A stretch of DNA of 64,000 nt from NCBI GenBank assembly GCA_019022495.1, contig JAFEKR010000009.1:1240001-1304000 (forward strand). Reading direction: 5' to 3'. The translations under genes were made by a program, and so were the position numbers. Each line of letters opens with the position of its first letter. Position 1 is the stretch's first letter. Under the pieces are notes generated by a model, which ran no database searches, was not told the origin of the DNA, and saw only the letters and a program-made list of their open reading frames with translations. This DNA is from Epichloe hybrida (lineage: Eukaryota > Ascomycota > Sordariomycetes > Hypocreales > Clavicipitaceae). Positions 1 to 10,902 of the stretch are shown one piece after another.

Positions 1-60
1 CACGATGTCCCGTGCTCGTCATCCCTCTCGGAGATGCCAGCATCGTGGTATTGGTAAGAC

Positions 61-342
61 TCATTTCAGTGCTGAAAACAGCTTGGTCATTCCGAGGGTC
101 AGAGGCAGGCGGAGCACCTTTTTGAACAACTGGAACAGGTCCCGGGGGAAGCTGCGTTTGACGAATCTCATGTACGCGCGGAGATAGCTCTGCGACTCGG
201 CCATGAACTCTGTCGTTGATATCCTTGTGAGCTCTAACATCATTTGACATATTTTGGCCGTTGCTGTGTAGACCATGGACAAACAAGCTAGCCGAGCCAT
301 CAAGGCAGGGTGTTCGAGCAGGCAGATCACTGCCAGTGCTGA
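61..342 (-). CDS. Probable 3'-terminal exon of an unidentified gene
   Basis: A minus-strand frame runs from 342 to a stop at 61-63. It gives about 93 residues, leucine-rich and basic at the end (finishing KLFSALK), and it reads like protein rather than random sequence. Just upstream on the same strand is a perfect TACTAAC branch sequence (395-389) followed 46 bases on by a CAG acceptor ending at 343, so this looks like a last exon in phase 0. The upstream exon is uncertain. The gene at 542-2209 on the same strand could donate, for example from a GTGAAA at 658, but that needs a 316-base intron and would replace that gene's present C-terminus. No family recognised. Confidence 0.35.
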   Translation of the reverse strand, partial: SALAVICLLEHPALMARLACLSMVYTATAKICQMMLELTRISTTEFMAESQSYLRAYMRFVKRSFPRDLFQLFKKVLRLPLTLGMTKLFSALK

Positions 343-541
343 CTGCTCGACAATCCATATTCGGTGTATGCGACGCCCGTGAGTCGAGGTTAGTAGGCGA
401 TGGTCGAACCGAGAAACTATTGGGAGCTGCTATCGATGCCTGAACGGACCGGTTGACTTTATTCTTCATCGTCGACTGTTGATCACCATGATGTTCTGTC
501 CCAATCTGTGCGTGGCGCATCGGCATAGTGACGCCTGAGTT

Positions 542-2209
542 CTAAGCAGGCTGTCCACTAGCCGTAGCCGTAGCCGTAGCCGGGCGAGGGTGATGGGGCA
601 AAGGGTTATGATTTGGAATGCCGGTACCGACTTGATCAGAAAGACTAGCCCTTTTCACATGTTTAACATGGGTTGGGCCAAATTGTCGACTTGGCTGTGT
701 CTGTGCAACAGTTGTCTTCTCGTCAGGTTCGGGCTTAGACACAAGGCGGCTTTGTCGAGGCATGGGCGATGGCGATGTCTGGCCTCTGGTTACCAAAACG
801 GGCCCAACATTGGTGTCGGTATGGACATTTTTTTGAGTCACGTCGGGCTGATTCGGTGTTCTCTGGTTCTTCTCCTCGAGAGCTGGTTGTTGGTCATCGC
901 CAACAATGGACATTTCACCGCCGTCGGCCATCGACCTGGGTATTTGTTCCGGAGCAACCTGTTCTTTTTCCTGGGGATTTTTCACGTCGGAAATTGGCAG
1001 TTTGCTTGTGCCATGGGCAATGATGACACGGCCATTCATCTTCAAGTCAGAAGCCTTTGATGGACGCTTTGTAATTGCGGCGGCGGCGGATACCTGCAGT
1101 GCTTCTACCGCACTCGACTGGCTCAGGCTCCTGTAGTTTGGTTGCCCCATGCCATCAGGGAGGTAGTAATGGCGTCCGTCTTTTTGGAAGCAAGGTGCTG
1201 GTGCATTCTTGGAAGTAGGGGAGCACTGATGTTCCTCCGCAGCGGGTGGAGACGGGAGTGCATTCTTGTCAAAGACTTGTTCACCGGCTATTTTCAGGTC
1301 AGAACAAGGGATACATGGTCATATAAATCAAAGTGAGGGTGGATATGAGACATTCGAGGAGGAACAGAGGAGCAGAGGCTTACCCAACCAGTTCTGAAAA
1401 TTGCGATTCTTACAAGCCGCCATGACATCGCTCGCCCCTTCTCTGTTCTTGCGGAAGTTGTCGACCCCCGTGAGCAGCAGATGCCTTCGTGCTTTCAGGG
1501 CACTCGCCACAAGAGGAATCATGTCGTCCGGGATATCACCCATGCTCCTTCGATCCTCGTCAGACAGAATGAAGACGATGGAAGACTCCCCCTCCTCCGT
1601 CCACTCTGTCAACTTGCGTTGATTCTTCTCCAGCCCGATCCATTCATCGGCCCATTGGCCAATATGGTTGGCACACTCGCGCTCCATGCCATCGTAGATA
1701 AGCACATTCTCGTCATACAGCTGATTTATGAGATTCCATAGATTCAGCGCGCCATAGTGATACAGATCAAATGCATCGTAGTATGTCCACAGGTCATCCC
1801 AGCAATACGGTTTGGTCATGTTTTTCATGAGTGCCCAGTATGTCTTTCGAGTTGAGTTGCAAGCCGCTTGCAGCTGGTCCTTGTCCCAGAGGTGGATACG
1901 TCTCCGTGGCAGGATATGTGACATTTTGCGGAATTTTCGCTCACCCTGTGCGGTTGAGAAGACGGCGGGCGCGTTGGGGGGAGGGTTCGTGTAGAAGCCG
2001 ATGGGAAGGTTGTCCTCCAGGTAGGCCAGCGGGACGCCCTCATCATGAGGACCGATCATTTTGTAAACGCTGGGCAGGCCGTGGGGATACCTTCTCGAGA
2101 ATGAAGCGCGCTGGGAAGATGGCAGGTCCGTTTCTAGAATCCGAGGGAAAGCTGCTGCATTGAGGGTTGAATGAGGTTGCGTTTTGGTGTTAGTGAAGCC
2201 AGAAGTCAT
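542..2209 (-). CDS. Unidentified two-exon protein, about 523 aa
   Basis: Exons 2209-1384 and 1287-542. A 96-base intron has a GTAAGC donor and a TAG acceptor, and the two frames join in phase (split alanine codon). The first 300 residues look globular, rich in Trp and Tyr, with an acidic patch around residues 200-230. The C-terminal 200 residues are low-complexity, rich in Pro, Gln, Thr and Lys, and end in an Ala-Thr run coded by a GCTACG-type hexamer repeat (562-584). No signal peptide or membrane segment is evident. I recognise no domain, so no function is proposed. The real C-terminus may differ if a further intron leads to the exon at 61-342. Confidence 0.6.
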
Positions 2210-2981
2210 GGTGAGAAGAATGCGTGCCTAGATGAAGTATTCGCAGAGTATCAGTTTTCCCTTTGAAAGCCAAGGTGAAATGAAATGCCTCTCGAGGTTA
2301 CTAGGATGATGATAGTGTAGACAGAAAAGTGAGTTTGCGACGGCGTTTTCATCCAGTCCTCAAAGCTACCGGTGAGAAATTATCACAGCGATGGCGGATG
2401 AGGTGTAGACGGCGAGAGGAAGATGGAGAAAAAGCACTGTCTATCCGCTCTGTGTTTGGAAATTTCAAAAAAAGATAAGGGAAAAAAAAATCAAGATGCG
2501 AGATTGTCTGCACTTGTTATAGGCAAGACGCTGTAGCAAAGGTGAAAGCTGAGCCGCAACTGAATGAATCCTTGAGCGTTTCCATGAACAACGGGGGTGT
2601 GACTGTGTGAATGCGCAGCTGTGGGGAGGGTGGCATCAGCTGCCCAGCCAGAACACAAGTTGCTGGTGAACAGGGAAGAAGAGCGTGGTGAATGAACCCG
2701 CGTGTGCTTGTTCCACCCAGTGAGCCTGTGATGCCATGTGAACCTGTTTGCTCTATACAAGCACGGGTCATGAACGCGGTAACGTATTTGTGATTGTGAT
2801 CCAATCCGGCAAAAGAAAAAAATAGAAAAGGAAGTAGGAAAGCAGGAAAGCAGGAAAGCAGGAAAGCAGTGAGGTCTATCCAAAACGTGCGAAACTCAAC
2901 ATGAGTGCTTCAGTACAGTAATTCACTACCAGAGCAGCGCATGAATATAATACAAAGAAAATCTCTCCTTTTCGCAGAGCT
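2210..2981. other. Intergenic, no supported gene
   Basis: This is the shared 5' side of the unidentified gene (upstream of 2209) and the 3' side of the FMP46-like gene. It has A-runs near 2465-2490 and a short octamer array at 2836-2867. An open frame at 2491-2883 is low-complexity and was not accepted. Confidence 0.6.
2836..2867. repeat. Octamer tandem repeat, AGGAAAGC x4
   Basis: Four perfect copies of an 8-bp unit, followed by the start of a fifth (AG). It is a simple intergenic microsatellite. Confidence 0.9.
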
Positions 2982-3548
2982 CTACTCCTTGCTCTGCGCT
3001 TTCAGCAGCTTCAGAATCTCACTCTCGTCATCGCCCGCAATAGCCTTGCCATTATTCCAATCCACAGTCTGTGTCACGAAGCAATAGCATTAATTTTACA
3101 CTGCCTCCCATTCACTTCCGTTTTGGAGAGAAGGGGGAGGGAACATACCACTGGGCTCAAAAAGCTGTCCTTGCTCTGTCTGAACTTCTTCAGCGCATCC
3201 TTCTCATCATTCGCGCCCTTGATCACCTTGGAGATGCCCCCTTTGCCGACATAATTCAGAATAGTCTGTACCTGTTCCACAGTGGGGGGGTCCTCGGTGA
3301 TGTTGAGCTCGAACGGGTCCCGGGTCGCTTTTGTCTGGGGCGAGTGATCGCTCGCTTGGTCGAGAGTCGCGCCAGCCTGGGCGTTGGCGGAGATTTGCTT
3401 AACAAGGTTGACGACGCGGGTGGACGCTGGGGATGAGGCCTTGTGAAAGACAGTGACAATGTCGAGGCTTTTGTGCTGGGTAGAGGATATTAGCGTTAGC
3501 TTGATTTGGGTGCGTTGTAGAAGAGATTGTCCTTACGAAGCGGAACAT
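2982..3548 (-). CDS. FMP46: Fmp46-like mitochondrial redox protein (DUF1687)
   Basis: Exons 3548-3537 (only 12 nt, coding MFRF), 3475-3149 and 3068-2982 give 141 aa. Donors are GTAAGG and GTATGT, acceptors CAG, and all phases agree. The protein matches the fungal Fmp46/DUF1687 family as I know it: an N-terminal KSLDIVTVFHKASSPASTRV motif, a central PPTVEQVQTILNYVGKGG segment, and a C-terminal VDWNNGKAIAGDDESEIL segment. Yeast Fmp46 is a putative mitochondrial redox protein with a thioredoxin-like fold; its substrate is unknown. The basic, hydrophobic N-terminus is compatible with mitochondrial import. The first ATG is fixed by the tiny exon, because without it the conserved start of the family would be lost. 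Confidence 0.88.
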
Positions 3549-3630
3549 TCTTGGCAGATGGCCTGAGGATATCAACGAGAGGGGAGGATGATATGGTGAG
3601 AATGGATGTCGCGGGATTGACAGTGTCAGA

Positions 3631-3651
3631 GGTTGAAGGTTGAAGGTTGAA
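3631..3651. repeat. Heptamer tandem repeat, GGTTGAA x3
   Basis: Three perfect copies of a 7-bp unit lie about 85 bp upstream of the FMP46-like start codon. Confidence 0.85.
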
Positions 3652-3934
3652 GGCCCTGGTCAGCAAGCAAGGCAGCTGCTTCCCAGCTTGTTAGAGCCGC
3701 GGTGTGGGTCCTTGGTCTTTGATCCTCGTCAAAATATCGACGGTGCTTCCGTCTCGGAACCAATAGCCAATATTATTGGTCAATTGCTACATATCTTGAC
3801 GTCGTTTTTTTTTTGTGTGTGACTGAGAGCTTCAACGTGTGACAACCGCTATGAGCCATTAGTGCAGAGGAGGCAACTGTTGAGCGTATACGGACGTATA
3901 TGCTCATTCATTGTCGAATATAAGGTTGTAAAAA

Positions 3935-4393
3935 CTACTTGTTGATCAATGTGTGAAGGCAAGCTGGGCAGTCATCGACAGATATGGGCACTGAGCCGTC
4001 TTTCTCGCATACATATGCTCCATAACGGCCTTGGTGAGTCCCATTGTTAACAGCCAACTGATTCACCCTATTCGCCCTGTCTACTCCGTAGCAGTCTTTC
4101 CCATGTATAATAGCGGCGCATAAAGACACACAATCACATGGTGGTGGTTGTTCCTCATCCGTTCGACAAGATCAATTCCGAGCTGCAAGTACAGCTTGTC
4201 TAGTGGTGTATACGTGTCGTGTCCGTGCTAGTTTCTTGATGCTAAGTATGTGATCAATCCCAATGTCGGTTGTTTGTTTATCCAGCGAGAGCAAGCCGTA
4301 AGCATGTGGACATTGCCCCTCAGAGCGTGAGTCCATCATAAACAACGGTGGCGCGACTAAAGAGCATGCGCCTGCCCAGACTGGTTCGTTCAA
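3935..4393 (-). pseudogene. Possible small Cys-containing protein, interrupted by one stop
   Basis: On the minus strand one frame is open from 4393 to a single TGA at 4172-4174, then open again in the same frame to a stop at 3935. The second part is protein-like, with five or six cysteines (PPCDCVSLCAAI, GKDCYG, YVCEKDG, DDCPACLH). The join could be an undetected intron or a nonsense mutation in a decaying gene; a GTACTT..GCAG pair lies next to the stop but is too short for an intron. There is no clear signal peptide. It may be non-coding. No family recognised. Confidence 0.2.
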
Positions 4394-4453
4394 GCTTCCA
4401 ATTTTTTCAATCTCGATGTGACGGTGTGATGACGTCGTAGATGTCGCACCCCT

Positions 4454-4467
4454 GGAGCCGGGGCTCC
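4454..4467. promoter_or_regulatory. GC-rich inverted repeat upstream of the 94-aa gene
   Basis: A perfect hexamer inverted repeat (GGAGCC, 2-base spacer, GGCTCC) sits 170 bp before the start codon at 4636, next to a CCCCT motif at 4448-4453 resembling a fungal stress-response element. That it is a binding site is an inference. Confidence 0.25.
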
Positions 4468-4635
4468 GCCAACGACATCACCACCGCCAAGGCGCACCTG
4501 CAAGAAATGATAAATATTAAACACCACCAATCGAGCTTGCTCCTCATTCCTTATTCCAGTCTATTCGTAATAACCGTATTCTGAGAACTTTAGTCTGCTC
4601 ATTGTTCTTGATTTCTCCCTTGTCCAAAGCTCATC

Positions 4636-5089
4636 ATGCCTGAAAACTCAAAAGCTGACAATTCTGGCGTTCCTTACGAAGAAGGAAAGCCTGGATCCCA
4701 TAAGTTAACCGATGCCAGTAGGTTCTGTCTTAGTTTACATTTTCTGAAAGTGCCATATTAACATGACGATGACAGAGGATGAGAGATCCATTTCTAACCG
4801 CCTGGCTGCGGAAGAGGTATGCTCAAGCTTCTTCCGAGCCAAAATCGATTACATCAATTGACAGCAATACAGAGACAAGGAGAACCCGAAGACGACCCTG
4901 AGACTGCTGCCTTGAAGAAGGATCCAACACTTCCTGTACGTTTTGTACACAAATGAATTGAAACCTCAAGAGGACTAACTCTTCGCGCAGGCCAAAATGC
5001 ATGGTAACGAACCCAGCAGAGGAGCTAAGATTGACGCACAAATCGCCGCAGAGGAGGAAGAGGAATTGAAGCGGAAGGGCAAGGCTTAA
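4636..5089 (+). CDS. Small acidic conserved fungal protein, 94 aa
   Basis: Four exons: 4636-4717, 4776-4816, 4873-4935 and 4991-5089. All have GT-AG ends and compatible phases. The third exon uses the CAG ending at 4872 rather than the earlier CAG at 4862-4864, because only that frame stays open. The protein is hydrophilic, charged and probably disordered, with a VPYEEGKPGSHKLTDA start, an EPEDDPETAALKKDPTLP middle and a KMHGNEPSRGAKIDAQIAAEE end. I recall similar short proteins of unknown function in many ascomycetes. There is no signal or membrane segment. Three introns in under 300 coding bases is dense but seen in such genes. Confidence 0.72.
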
Positions 5090-6004
5090 TTCAGCAAGTT
5101 TCGACACTTATGGCGATCAATGGATTGCTACAACGAGATCTATTGCACGGTGGACGCAGTCGTTGCGACGGACTACACCTTTACGCATGGTGTCGGGCAA
5201 GAAGGGCGATTGGATCAGGTCATTCATGGCTATACTAGATCCGGGTACATGAAGTGCTGCTCATTTATAAATCGAGTACCTGTGCAACGCGGTTGTCTTC
5301 ATCAGTAAGGTTACCAATTGAGCACGAGCTATTGAAAACCGAAAATTGAAAATGCTGGTGAAGGTGTGTTCAGAATATGTAAGAAATTGAATATCAATTA
5401 TCCAATCGGTATAGCTACTCCGGCGAAAGAGAGCCACCAAGAGGAATCAATCGCAAATTTATCTCATCATGACAACGGGAAGACGGGAAGAGGGATGTAC
5501 ATGGGGGTATTGATGAGTGCGCGCTTACCTTGTGGACTTTTCCAGATATTGCGATGCTCGATTAGAGATGATATGATTTTTCTAGGCACCTAGGCAGAGC
5601 AGGTGTTACAGCTATTGTAACTCGACATCTGTAATTTGTTTTGAGGAGCAAAAAGGATGGCTAGAAGAAAAACTTTTGTATCCAAGTCGAAGCTAAGTGG
5701 TTTGTGCACGCATTAGTGGGGCCGAAGTCCGACGACGGCGCGCGGTGAAAGTGAAAGTCCGAGTATTTTGCTTAGGGCACAGGACGAATTTCTGCCCGCA
5801 CACCCAAATAGCCGAGCAATCAAAAAGTCAGTGGCGACTCCACGGTGTGAGAAGATACAGATCCCATCCACCGCACGAACGGCAACTCGTCTTCGACTAC
5901 TGGTATGAACATCACCGCGCCTCCTAGCCATCGATACTGAAGACGACTGCAAACAATCAAATCGACTTTGGCGACTGACAATCACACATTAGAACAACGT
6001 CACA
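5090..6004. other. Intergenic, eL14 promoter side
   Basis: No supported gene. Short open frames at 5120-5593 and 5697-5985 show no family resemblance, and those at 5697-5985 lie on both strands of the same stretch. The part next to 6005 should hold the eL14 promoter and 5' leader. Confidence 0.55.
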
Positions 6005-6527
6005 ATGGGCGAAGCAGTCATTGAGGGATCCAACTGGCGCCTCGTTGAGGTTGGCCGCGTTGTTGCTATCAACGGCGACCACCCCTTCGCTGGCAGACTG
6101 GCTGCCATCGTCGAGATCATCGACCACAAGCGAGTACGTTCACCGCCACAGCGAGTACAAAAAGAAATAAAGTTTTGCGCATAAACGAAGGATTAATTGA
6201 ATGGTTTTACAGGTTCTCGTCGATGGTCCTTCCTCCGACCCTACCCTGGCCGTCCCCAGACAGGCCGTTCCCCTTTCCAAGTGTCTTCTTTCCCAGTTCG
6301 TCGTTGAGGGCCTCATCCGTGGCTCCCGCAACGGCACCGTCAAGAAGCTTTGGGAGAAGAACGAGATCGACGCCAAGTGGAAGGAGAGCAACTGGGCCAA
6401 GAAGCGCGAGCAGATTCAGAGGAGGAAGAACCTGACCGACTTCGACCGCTTCAAGGTTATGCGACTCAAGAAGCAGCGACGATTCGAAGAGCGCAAGGCT
6501 CTGGCCAAGGTCAAGGCCTCCGCGTAA
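6005..6527 (+). CDS. RPL14: 60S ribosomal protein L14 (eL14)
   Basis: Exons 6005-6133 and 6213-6527, 147 aa, phase 0, GTACGT donor and TTTACAG acceptor. The start [20 protein letters not shown] is the KOW-type beta-barrel start of eL14. The second exon carries the conserved [20 protein letters not shown] region and a long basic helical tail ([21 protein letters not shown] and onward). eL14 is a structural component of the cytosolic large ribosomal subunit. The length fits fungal eL14 without the long C-terminal extension of animals. It sits just upstream of NAC alpha, another ribosome-linked gene, on the same strand; each has its own promoter. Confidence 0.97.
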
Positions 6528-7260
6528 GAGGATGGATGGATGGATTGGTAGGAGTCGGGGATGTGCTTTGAAACAATTGGAAGCTGGCATTAGAACGAGC
6601 TGCATGGATCTTGACAGGGAAAAAAAAACCACTGGGGCGACAGAAAAACTGTTGCCGTCACTTTTATTTTACTCCCGTTCTGGAGGGCTGTATGTCACAT
6701 TTCGTCTTATATCGATGAGAACGGCGTCAACATGGAAATTCATGAATTAAAATGAATTCAAGCCATGTAGCCCAGCTATGATTCGGTGAAATGTACGACA
6801 AAAAATCGAGGAAAACTCTCCAGTGTGTGGCCTTGGTCTACACTAAAAACGGATGATGGACGACTTATTAGCGTACGAAGAATGCTTTCATTTCGCCCGA
6901 GTCTTGACGATGATTTGCCTCTTGTTGAGAGAAATGCCTGAGCCACGTCACCAGGAGGCAGGAGCGGTTGCCAGAAAAATGGGTGATTACCTAATTCGGT
7001 TTAGCGGCACTTGTCCACCAAACCCTAGAATTTCACTGTGTAGCTATTCTCCAGCACAAACAGCTGAGGAGAAATACATCCAAGCCAGATATAGACAATT
7101 CCGTCTCAGCACATCAGTAAGTGACCAATTGCTGTCGCAGATAGCAGAAATTTTTGTCTTCGAATTCGACCGACAGATTAAATTTTGGTCTCAAATTATT
7201 TTTACACGAGCCCGAGGCGACCAAAGGAACTAATAGCCATGTGTTCTTCAGTCAATCAAA
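6528..7260. other. Intergenic, 3' end of eL14 and EGD2 promoter
   Basis: No supported gene. An open frame at 6853-7233 (126 codons) has no family resemblance and runs into the presumed EGD2 promoter. Confidence 0.6.
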
Positions 7261-8046
7261 ATGGCCAACCCCAGAATCGAGGAGCTCCCCGATGAGGAGA
7301 CTCAGAAGCCCACCGTTGAGGATCAGGAGGACAGCAGCGACGAGTCCGATGCGGAGGATGGAAACTTGCCTGCTGGCTCTACTGCCGTGATCCACAACCG
7401 AAACGAGAAGAAGGCTCGCAAAGCCATCGAGAAGCTGCATCTCACCCGTGTTCCTGGCATTACCCGTGTCACTCTCCGCCGACCCAAGGATGTATGTTGA
7501 AAGTACCCAGAACGACCTATTCCATTGTCCGTCATGCTTTTAGAACCAAGAACATACCATATGGAGCATCGGGAACTGATTCGAGCCATCTCTAGATCCT
7601 CTTCGTCATCAACAACCCCGAGGTTTACAAGTCTCCCAACAGCAACACCTACATGTTAGTCAAACAAGCACGAAATCTTTGGATCTAGAGAATGAGACCT
7701 GTCAAGAACGACTGTCCAACTAATTGTATGTAGCGTTTTTGGCGAGGCCAAGATCGAGGATGTGAACGCTACCGCTCAGCAGGCTGCCGCCGCTCAGATG
7801 GCCGCCGCTAATGCCGAAGCCGATCACGCCGGCCACAGCCACGGCGATTCCAGCAAGGCAATCGAGTCTGGTGGTGCTAAGAAGGACGACGACGACGATG
7901 GTGAGGAGGTTGATGCAGACGGTCTCGAGGATAAGGACATTGAGCTTGTCATGACCCAGGCCAACGTCAGTCGCAACAAGGCTATAAAGGCGCTGAAAGA
8001 GAACGACAATGATATTGTCAACTCGATCATGGCTTTGAGTATCTAA
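7261..8046 (+). CDS. EGD2: Nascent polypeptide-associated complex subunit alpha
   Basis: Exons 7261-7491, 7596-7654 and 7734-8046, 200 aa. Introns start GTATGT, GTTAGT and end TAG. After an acidic N-terminus (residues 1-50) comes the NAC domain (about 50-115) with the basic ribosome-binding segment [16 protein letters not shown] and the strands [20 protein letters not shown] low-complexity acidic linker with a short His stretch leads to a C-terminal UBA domain (about 160-200, [20 protein letters not shown]). Alpha pairs with beta (Egd1) at the ribosome exit site and shields nascent chains, guiding targeting to ER and mitochondria. Length and domain order are normal for fungi. Confidence 0.97.
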
Positions 8047-8606
8047 CAACATATTTGGGACGGAGCGGTTTAAATTAACTCTTTGTTCGTTCATCACATT
8101 GCGCACAGGAGTGCACAGGAGTGGCGTCGTAAAAGTCTTTGAAAGCCGAAGCTACGATTTAAAAAAGGGATGCCTCGTATCAGAAATGAACTCGAAGCTG
8201 ATATGACTGGATTGGTCGCTATGTCTATACCCAATTTTTTTAAGTGAATTGAAATGGCTGGCGATTTCAAATGTGTGCGATTCTGTCGTGATGTTTCGAT
8301 CGAGCGCACGCTACTTACCAGCGAGATTCATTGCGTGACCTTTTGAATCGTGTTTAAAATAGGATCCGAGTTGAAGATCGAGCACATCCATCGTTTCACA
8401 GTAAAAAAAGCCTGATTAGTATGTCATTCCTTCGGTCACTATCCCGTGCATATTGTGGCCGCGCCTTCGAGATGGGGAGGCGTCACGGATTGAATCACGT
8501 GATGTCAAACTCCAGCAATCTTGGTCGGGCAAGTTCGGCACGGCGAAGCATCAAGCAACCTCACACTCGCTCTCCGTTCCACGAGACCCTCCAAAACACT
8601 ATCAAA
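8047..8606. other. Intergenic between EGD2 and ATP7
   Basis: Nothing supported beyond the ATP7 promoter and leader. An open frame from 8421 runs through the ATP7 start region in another reading and is not a gene. Confidence 0.6.
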
Positions 8607-9397
8607 ATGGCGGCCACGGTAAGTTCAATTGATGAATTAGGCTCTGCGGTACTTTATGCTCGCTATGTGCTCGAAACCGCGCCGTCTGCGCGTCGTAACC
8701 ACAAACACCATCACCTTGTGAAAACACGGCCAATGGGCTAATTTACATTCCTTTGGCGAAAAACAGCGAAGTGCAGCTGTAAAGCTCGACTGGACCAAGA
8801 TCACCAGTTCGCTGGGCCTCCGCGGTCAGACCGTCGCCTCCTTGCAAGCTTTCAAGAAGCGCAACGATGATGCTCGTCGCAAGATCCAGCAGCTCCAGGA
8901 GCAAGCCACCACCGTTGACTTCGCCACCTACCGATCCTCGCTGAAGAACCAGGCTATCGTCGATGAGATCGAGAAGCGCTTTAAGGCCTTCAAGCCCTCC
9001 ACCTACGATGTTTCCCGCCAGCTCAAGGCCATCGAAGCCTTTGAGGTCGAGGCCGTGAAGAACGCCGAGGCTACCAAGCAGGCTGTTGATCTTGAGTTGA
9101 AGGATTTGGCTGCTACTCTGAAGAACATTGAGGAAGCCCGTCCCTTCGCGGACCTCACCGTCGTATGTCCTGTTGTCATTAACGAGCCGAGCGAGGAACC
9201 GGGACTGAAAATTTTGAATAGGACGAAGTTGCCGCTGCCGAGAAGTCCATTGATGAGAAGACTACCCAGCTCATCTCCAAGGGCAGATGGATGGTGCCCG
9301 GATACAAGGTACGTTTCCATAGAAGCTTCCGCGGATCGATGCGGATCGATGCTAATGCTTTCTATAGGAGAAGTTCGGCGACCTTGCCTTGGTGTAA
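8607..9397 (+). CDS. ATP7: Mitochondrial ATP synthase subunit d
   Basis: Four exons: 8607-8618 (12 nt, MAAT), 8767-9162, 9222-9308 and 9368-9397 (30 nt with stop). The product is 174 aa and all phases are consistent. It matches the fungal ATP7 family: an N-terminal [17 protein letters not shown], a coiled-coil middle ([31 protein letters not shown]), and a final [19 protein letters not shown]. Subunit d is part of the peripheral stalk of F1Fo ATP synthase on the matrix side of the inner membrane. Both terminal exons are very short, so a naive gene caller would truncate the protein at both ends. The start is fixed by the 12-nt exon with its GTAAGT donor. Confidence 0.96.
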
Positions 9398-10202
9398 TAA
9401 TCTCGCGTTTCACGCTACTGCCCGAATTATTTCCTTTGTGTACTCTAGCATTGTAGATACAAAAAAATCGAGAAGGCGGAGCATCGCCTCTGCTAACACC
9501 CATTTGACTTCAATATGATGTGCCCACAGTATCATGTTATGTTTTTTTCTTCACCGCTTCCAGTTGAACGATTTTCTACGGCGGACAAACAGAAAGCACG
9601 CACTCATTGGTGTCGGGTATAGGATATGAGAGGAAGACAAATACAGCTTGTGAGTGTAGTCATTATCTCGTTTTACGCATTGGTCTTTTCAACTGTTCTT
9701 TTTTTTCGTCTAAATCTTCCTTGATGAAGAAAGTCCCTTGTGGTGGACGCAAGCGATATGCCGTAAAGGAATATGCTACGCGAGCCAATGATTGCTTATC
9801 TATACCACTCATCATGGTAAAGAAACGAAGGGGTCAGAGCCGAATTGCTATCGTATTGCTCACTCTATACAATATGATAGTCGATGGAAATGATTGGATT
9901 CATCAGAACCCTTTGATAAATTTGTCTCTGACATGCCATGAGAAAAGCGGACGTGCCAGAACCAGCCTAGACCAAGTCCAATTGATTTCTTGACGCGGAA
10001 CATCGTAGTGAATACGGAATAGTAGGACCTCAACAAGAATGAAAAAGAAAACGAATAGACAAAGAAAGTAAATAACCATCAAACTCCACCAAGAATGCTC
10101 AAATCTCATTTTGTCCTTCAATGCTGCTGAATTCGAATAGCTCTCCAAGCTTGTCCCCCGCATCACCGGTCTCTTTGGAGAAAAGAACCAATGACATTAT
10201 GT
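9398..10202. other. Intergenic between convergent ATP7 and UBC13
   Basis: Both flanking genes end here, so this is terminator and 3' UTR space. The minus-strand frame at 9903-10166 contains a hydrophobic run but has no start context or family resemblance and was not accepted. Confidence 0.6.
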
Positions 10203-10902
10203 CTACTGAGGCTGCGCATACTTCTTGGTCCATTCTTTCGCTGTAGCGATCGCTGCTTGCTCATCCTCCTTCCAGCTCTTAGCTACGTCTGCGGCAAGAG
10301 GGTCATCCGGATTCGGAGCGCCTAGCAAGGCCTGGATGGAGAGGAGGATCGTTCGGATCTGGAGGGCGGGAGACCAGTTGTCTGACAACGAGATTAGCAC
10401 TTGGCAAGTTTCTCATCTCATAGTAGCGGCTTTTCAACTCTGCAGGTCATGTTCGGGCGCATACTCTTCAGAACATCTAAGCAGATACGACCGAGCTTAT
10501 CGACATTTGGATGGAAGATCTTGGTGAGGAAACGAATTTTGGGCGGAGTCATGGGATAGTCATCGGGGAGAAAAAGCTCGAGCTTGAAAATTCCACCTGT
10601 TTGATGACGATTTAGCGAGGCGAAAATGAAGATGCAGGTGAACAGTGACATGGACAGGCGCACCTTCATATGGGGACTGGGTTGGGCCGTGGATTTCGAC
10701 GTCAAAATAACGCAGGTTATCTTCGTGGGGAACGGCGCTGATTCCAGGAACACTGTAGAAAAGGGATCTTATTAGTCGATTGTTTTACTTTTCAATTCTA
10801 TCGCACGACGGGAATCGTAGATCCGGAGGGAGGGGATTTCATAGCATACGGCTCTGCCATGAGACGTTCCGTCTCTTTGATGATGCGTTTGGGAAGCGAC
10901 AT
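10203..10902 (-). CDS. UBC13: Ubiquitin-conjugating enzyme E2 N (Ubc13)
   Basis: Exons 10902-10850, 10752-10664, 10596-10465 and 10381-10203, 150 aa, all phases consistent. It starts [20 protein letters not shown], then [36 protein letters not shown]. The HPN motif is at about residues 76-78 and the catalytic Cys at about 86 (GRICLDVLK). The C-terminal helices include [19 protein letters not shown]. With Mms2 this E2 builds Lys63-linked ubiquitin chains in post-replication DNA repair. Sequence and length are typical, and the lack of an acidic tail supports Ubc13 over other E2s. It diverges from MTC5/SEA3 across about 600 bp. Confidence 0.97.

Larger units (their letters stand above)
3549..4635. 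other. Intergenic, with one doubtful Cys-rich frame
   Basis: This is the space between the FMP46-like gene (minus) and the small acidic protein gene (plus), so it should hold two divergent promoters. It contains a heptamer array at 3631-3651, a broken Cys-containing frame at 3935-4393 (listed separately) and a GC-rich inverted repeat at 4454-4467. Nothing else is supported. Confidence 0.6.

Noticed and set aside
590..1060. Plus-strand 156-codon frame
   Set aside because: Antisense to the second exon of the minus-strand gene at 542-2209, which has the better splice structure.
2491..2883. Minus-strand 130-codon frame
   Set aside because: Low-complexity His/Ser/Phe-rich sequence over A-rich and octamer repeats; no start context or family.
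6853..7233. 126-codon frame before EGD2
   Set aside because: Occupies the presumed promoter of EGD2 and has no family resemblance.
9003..9503. Minus-strand 166-codon frame
   Set aside because: Antisense shadow of ATP7 exons.
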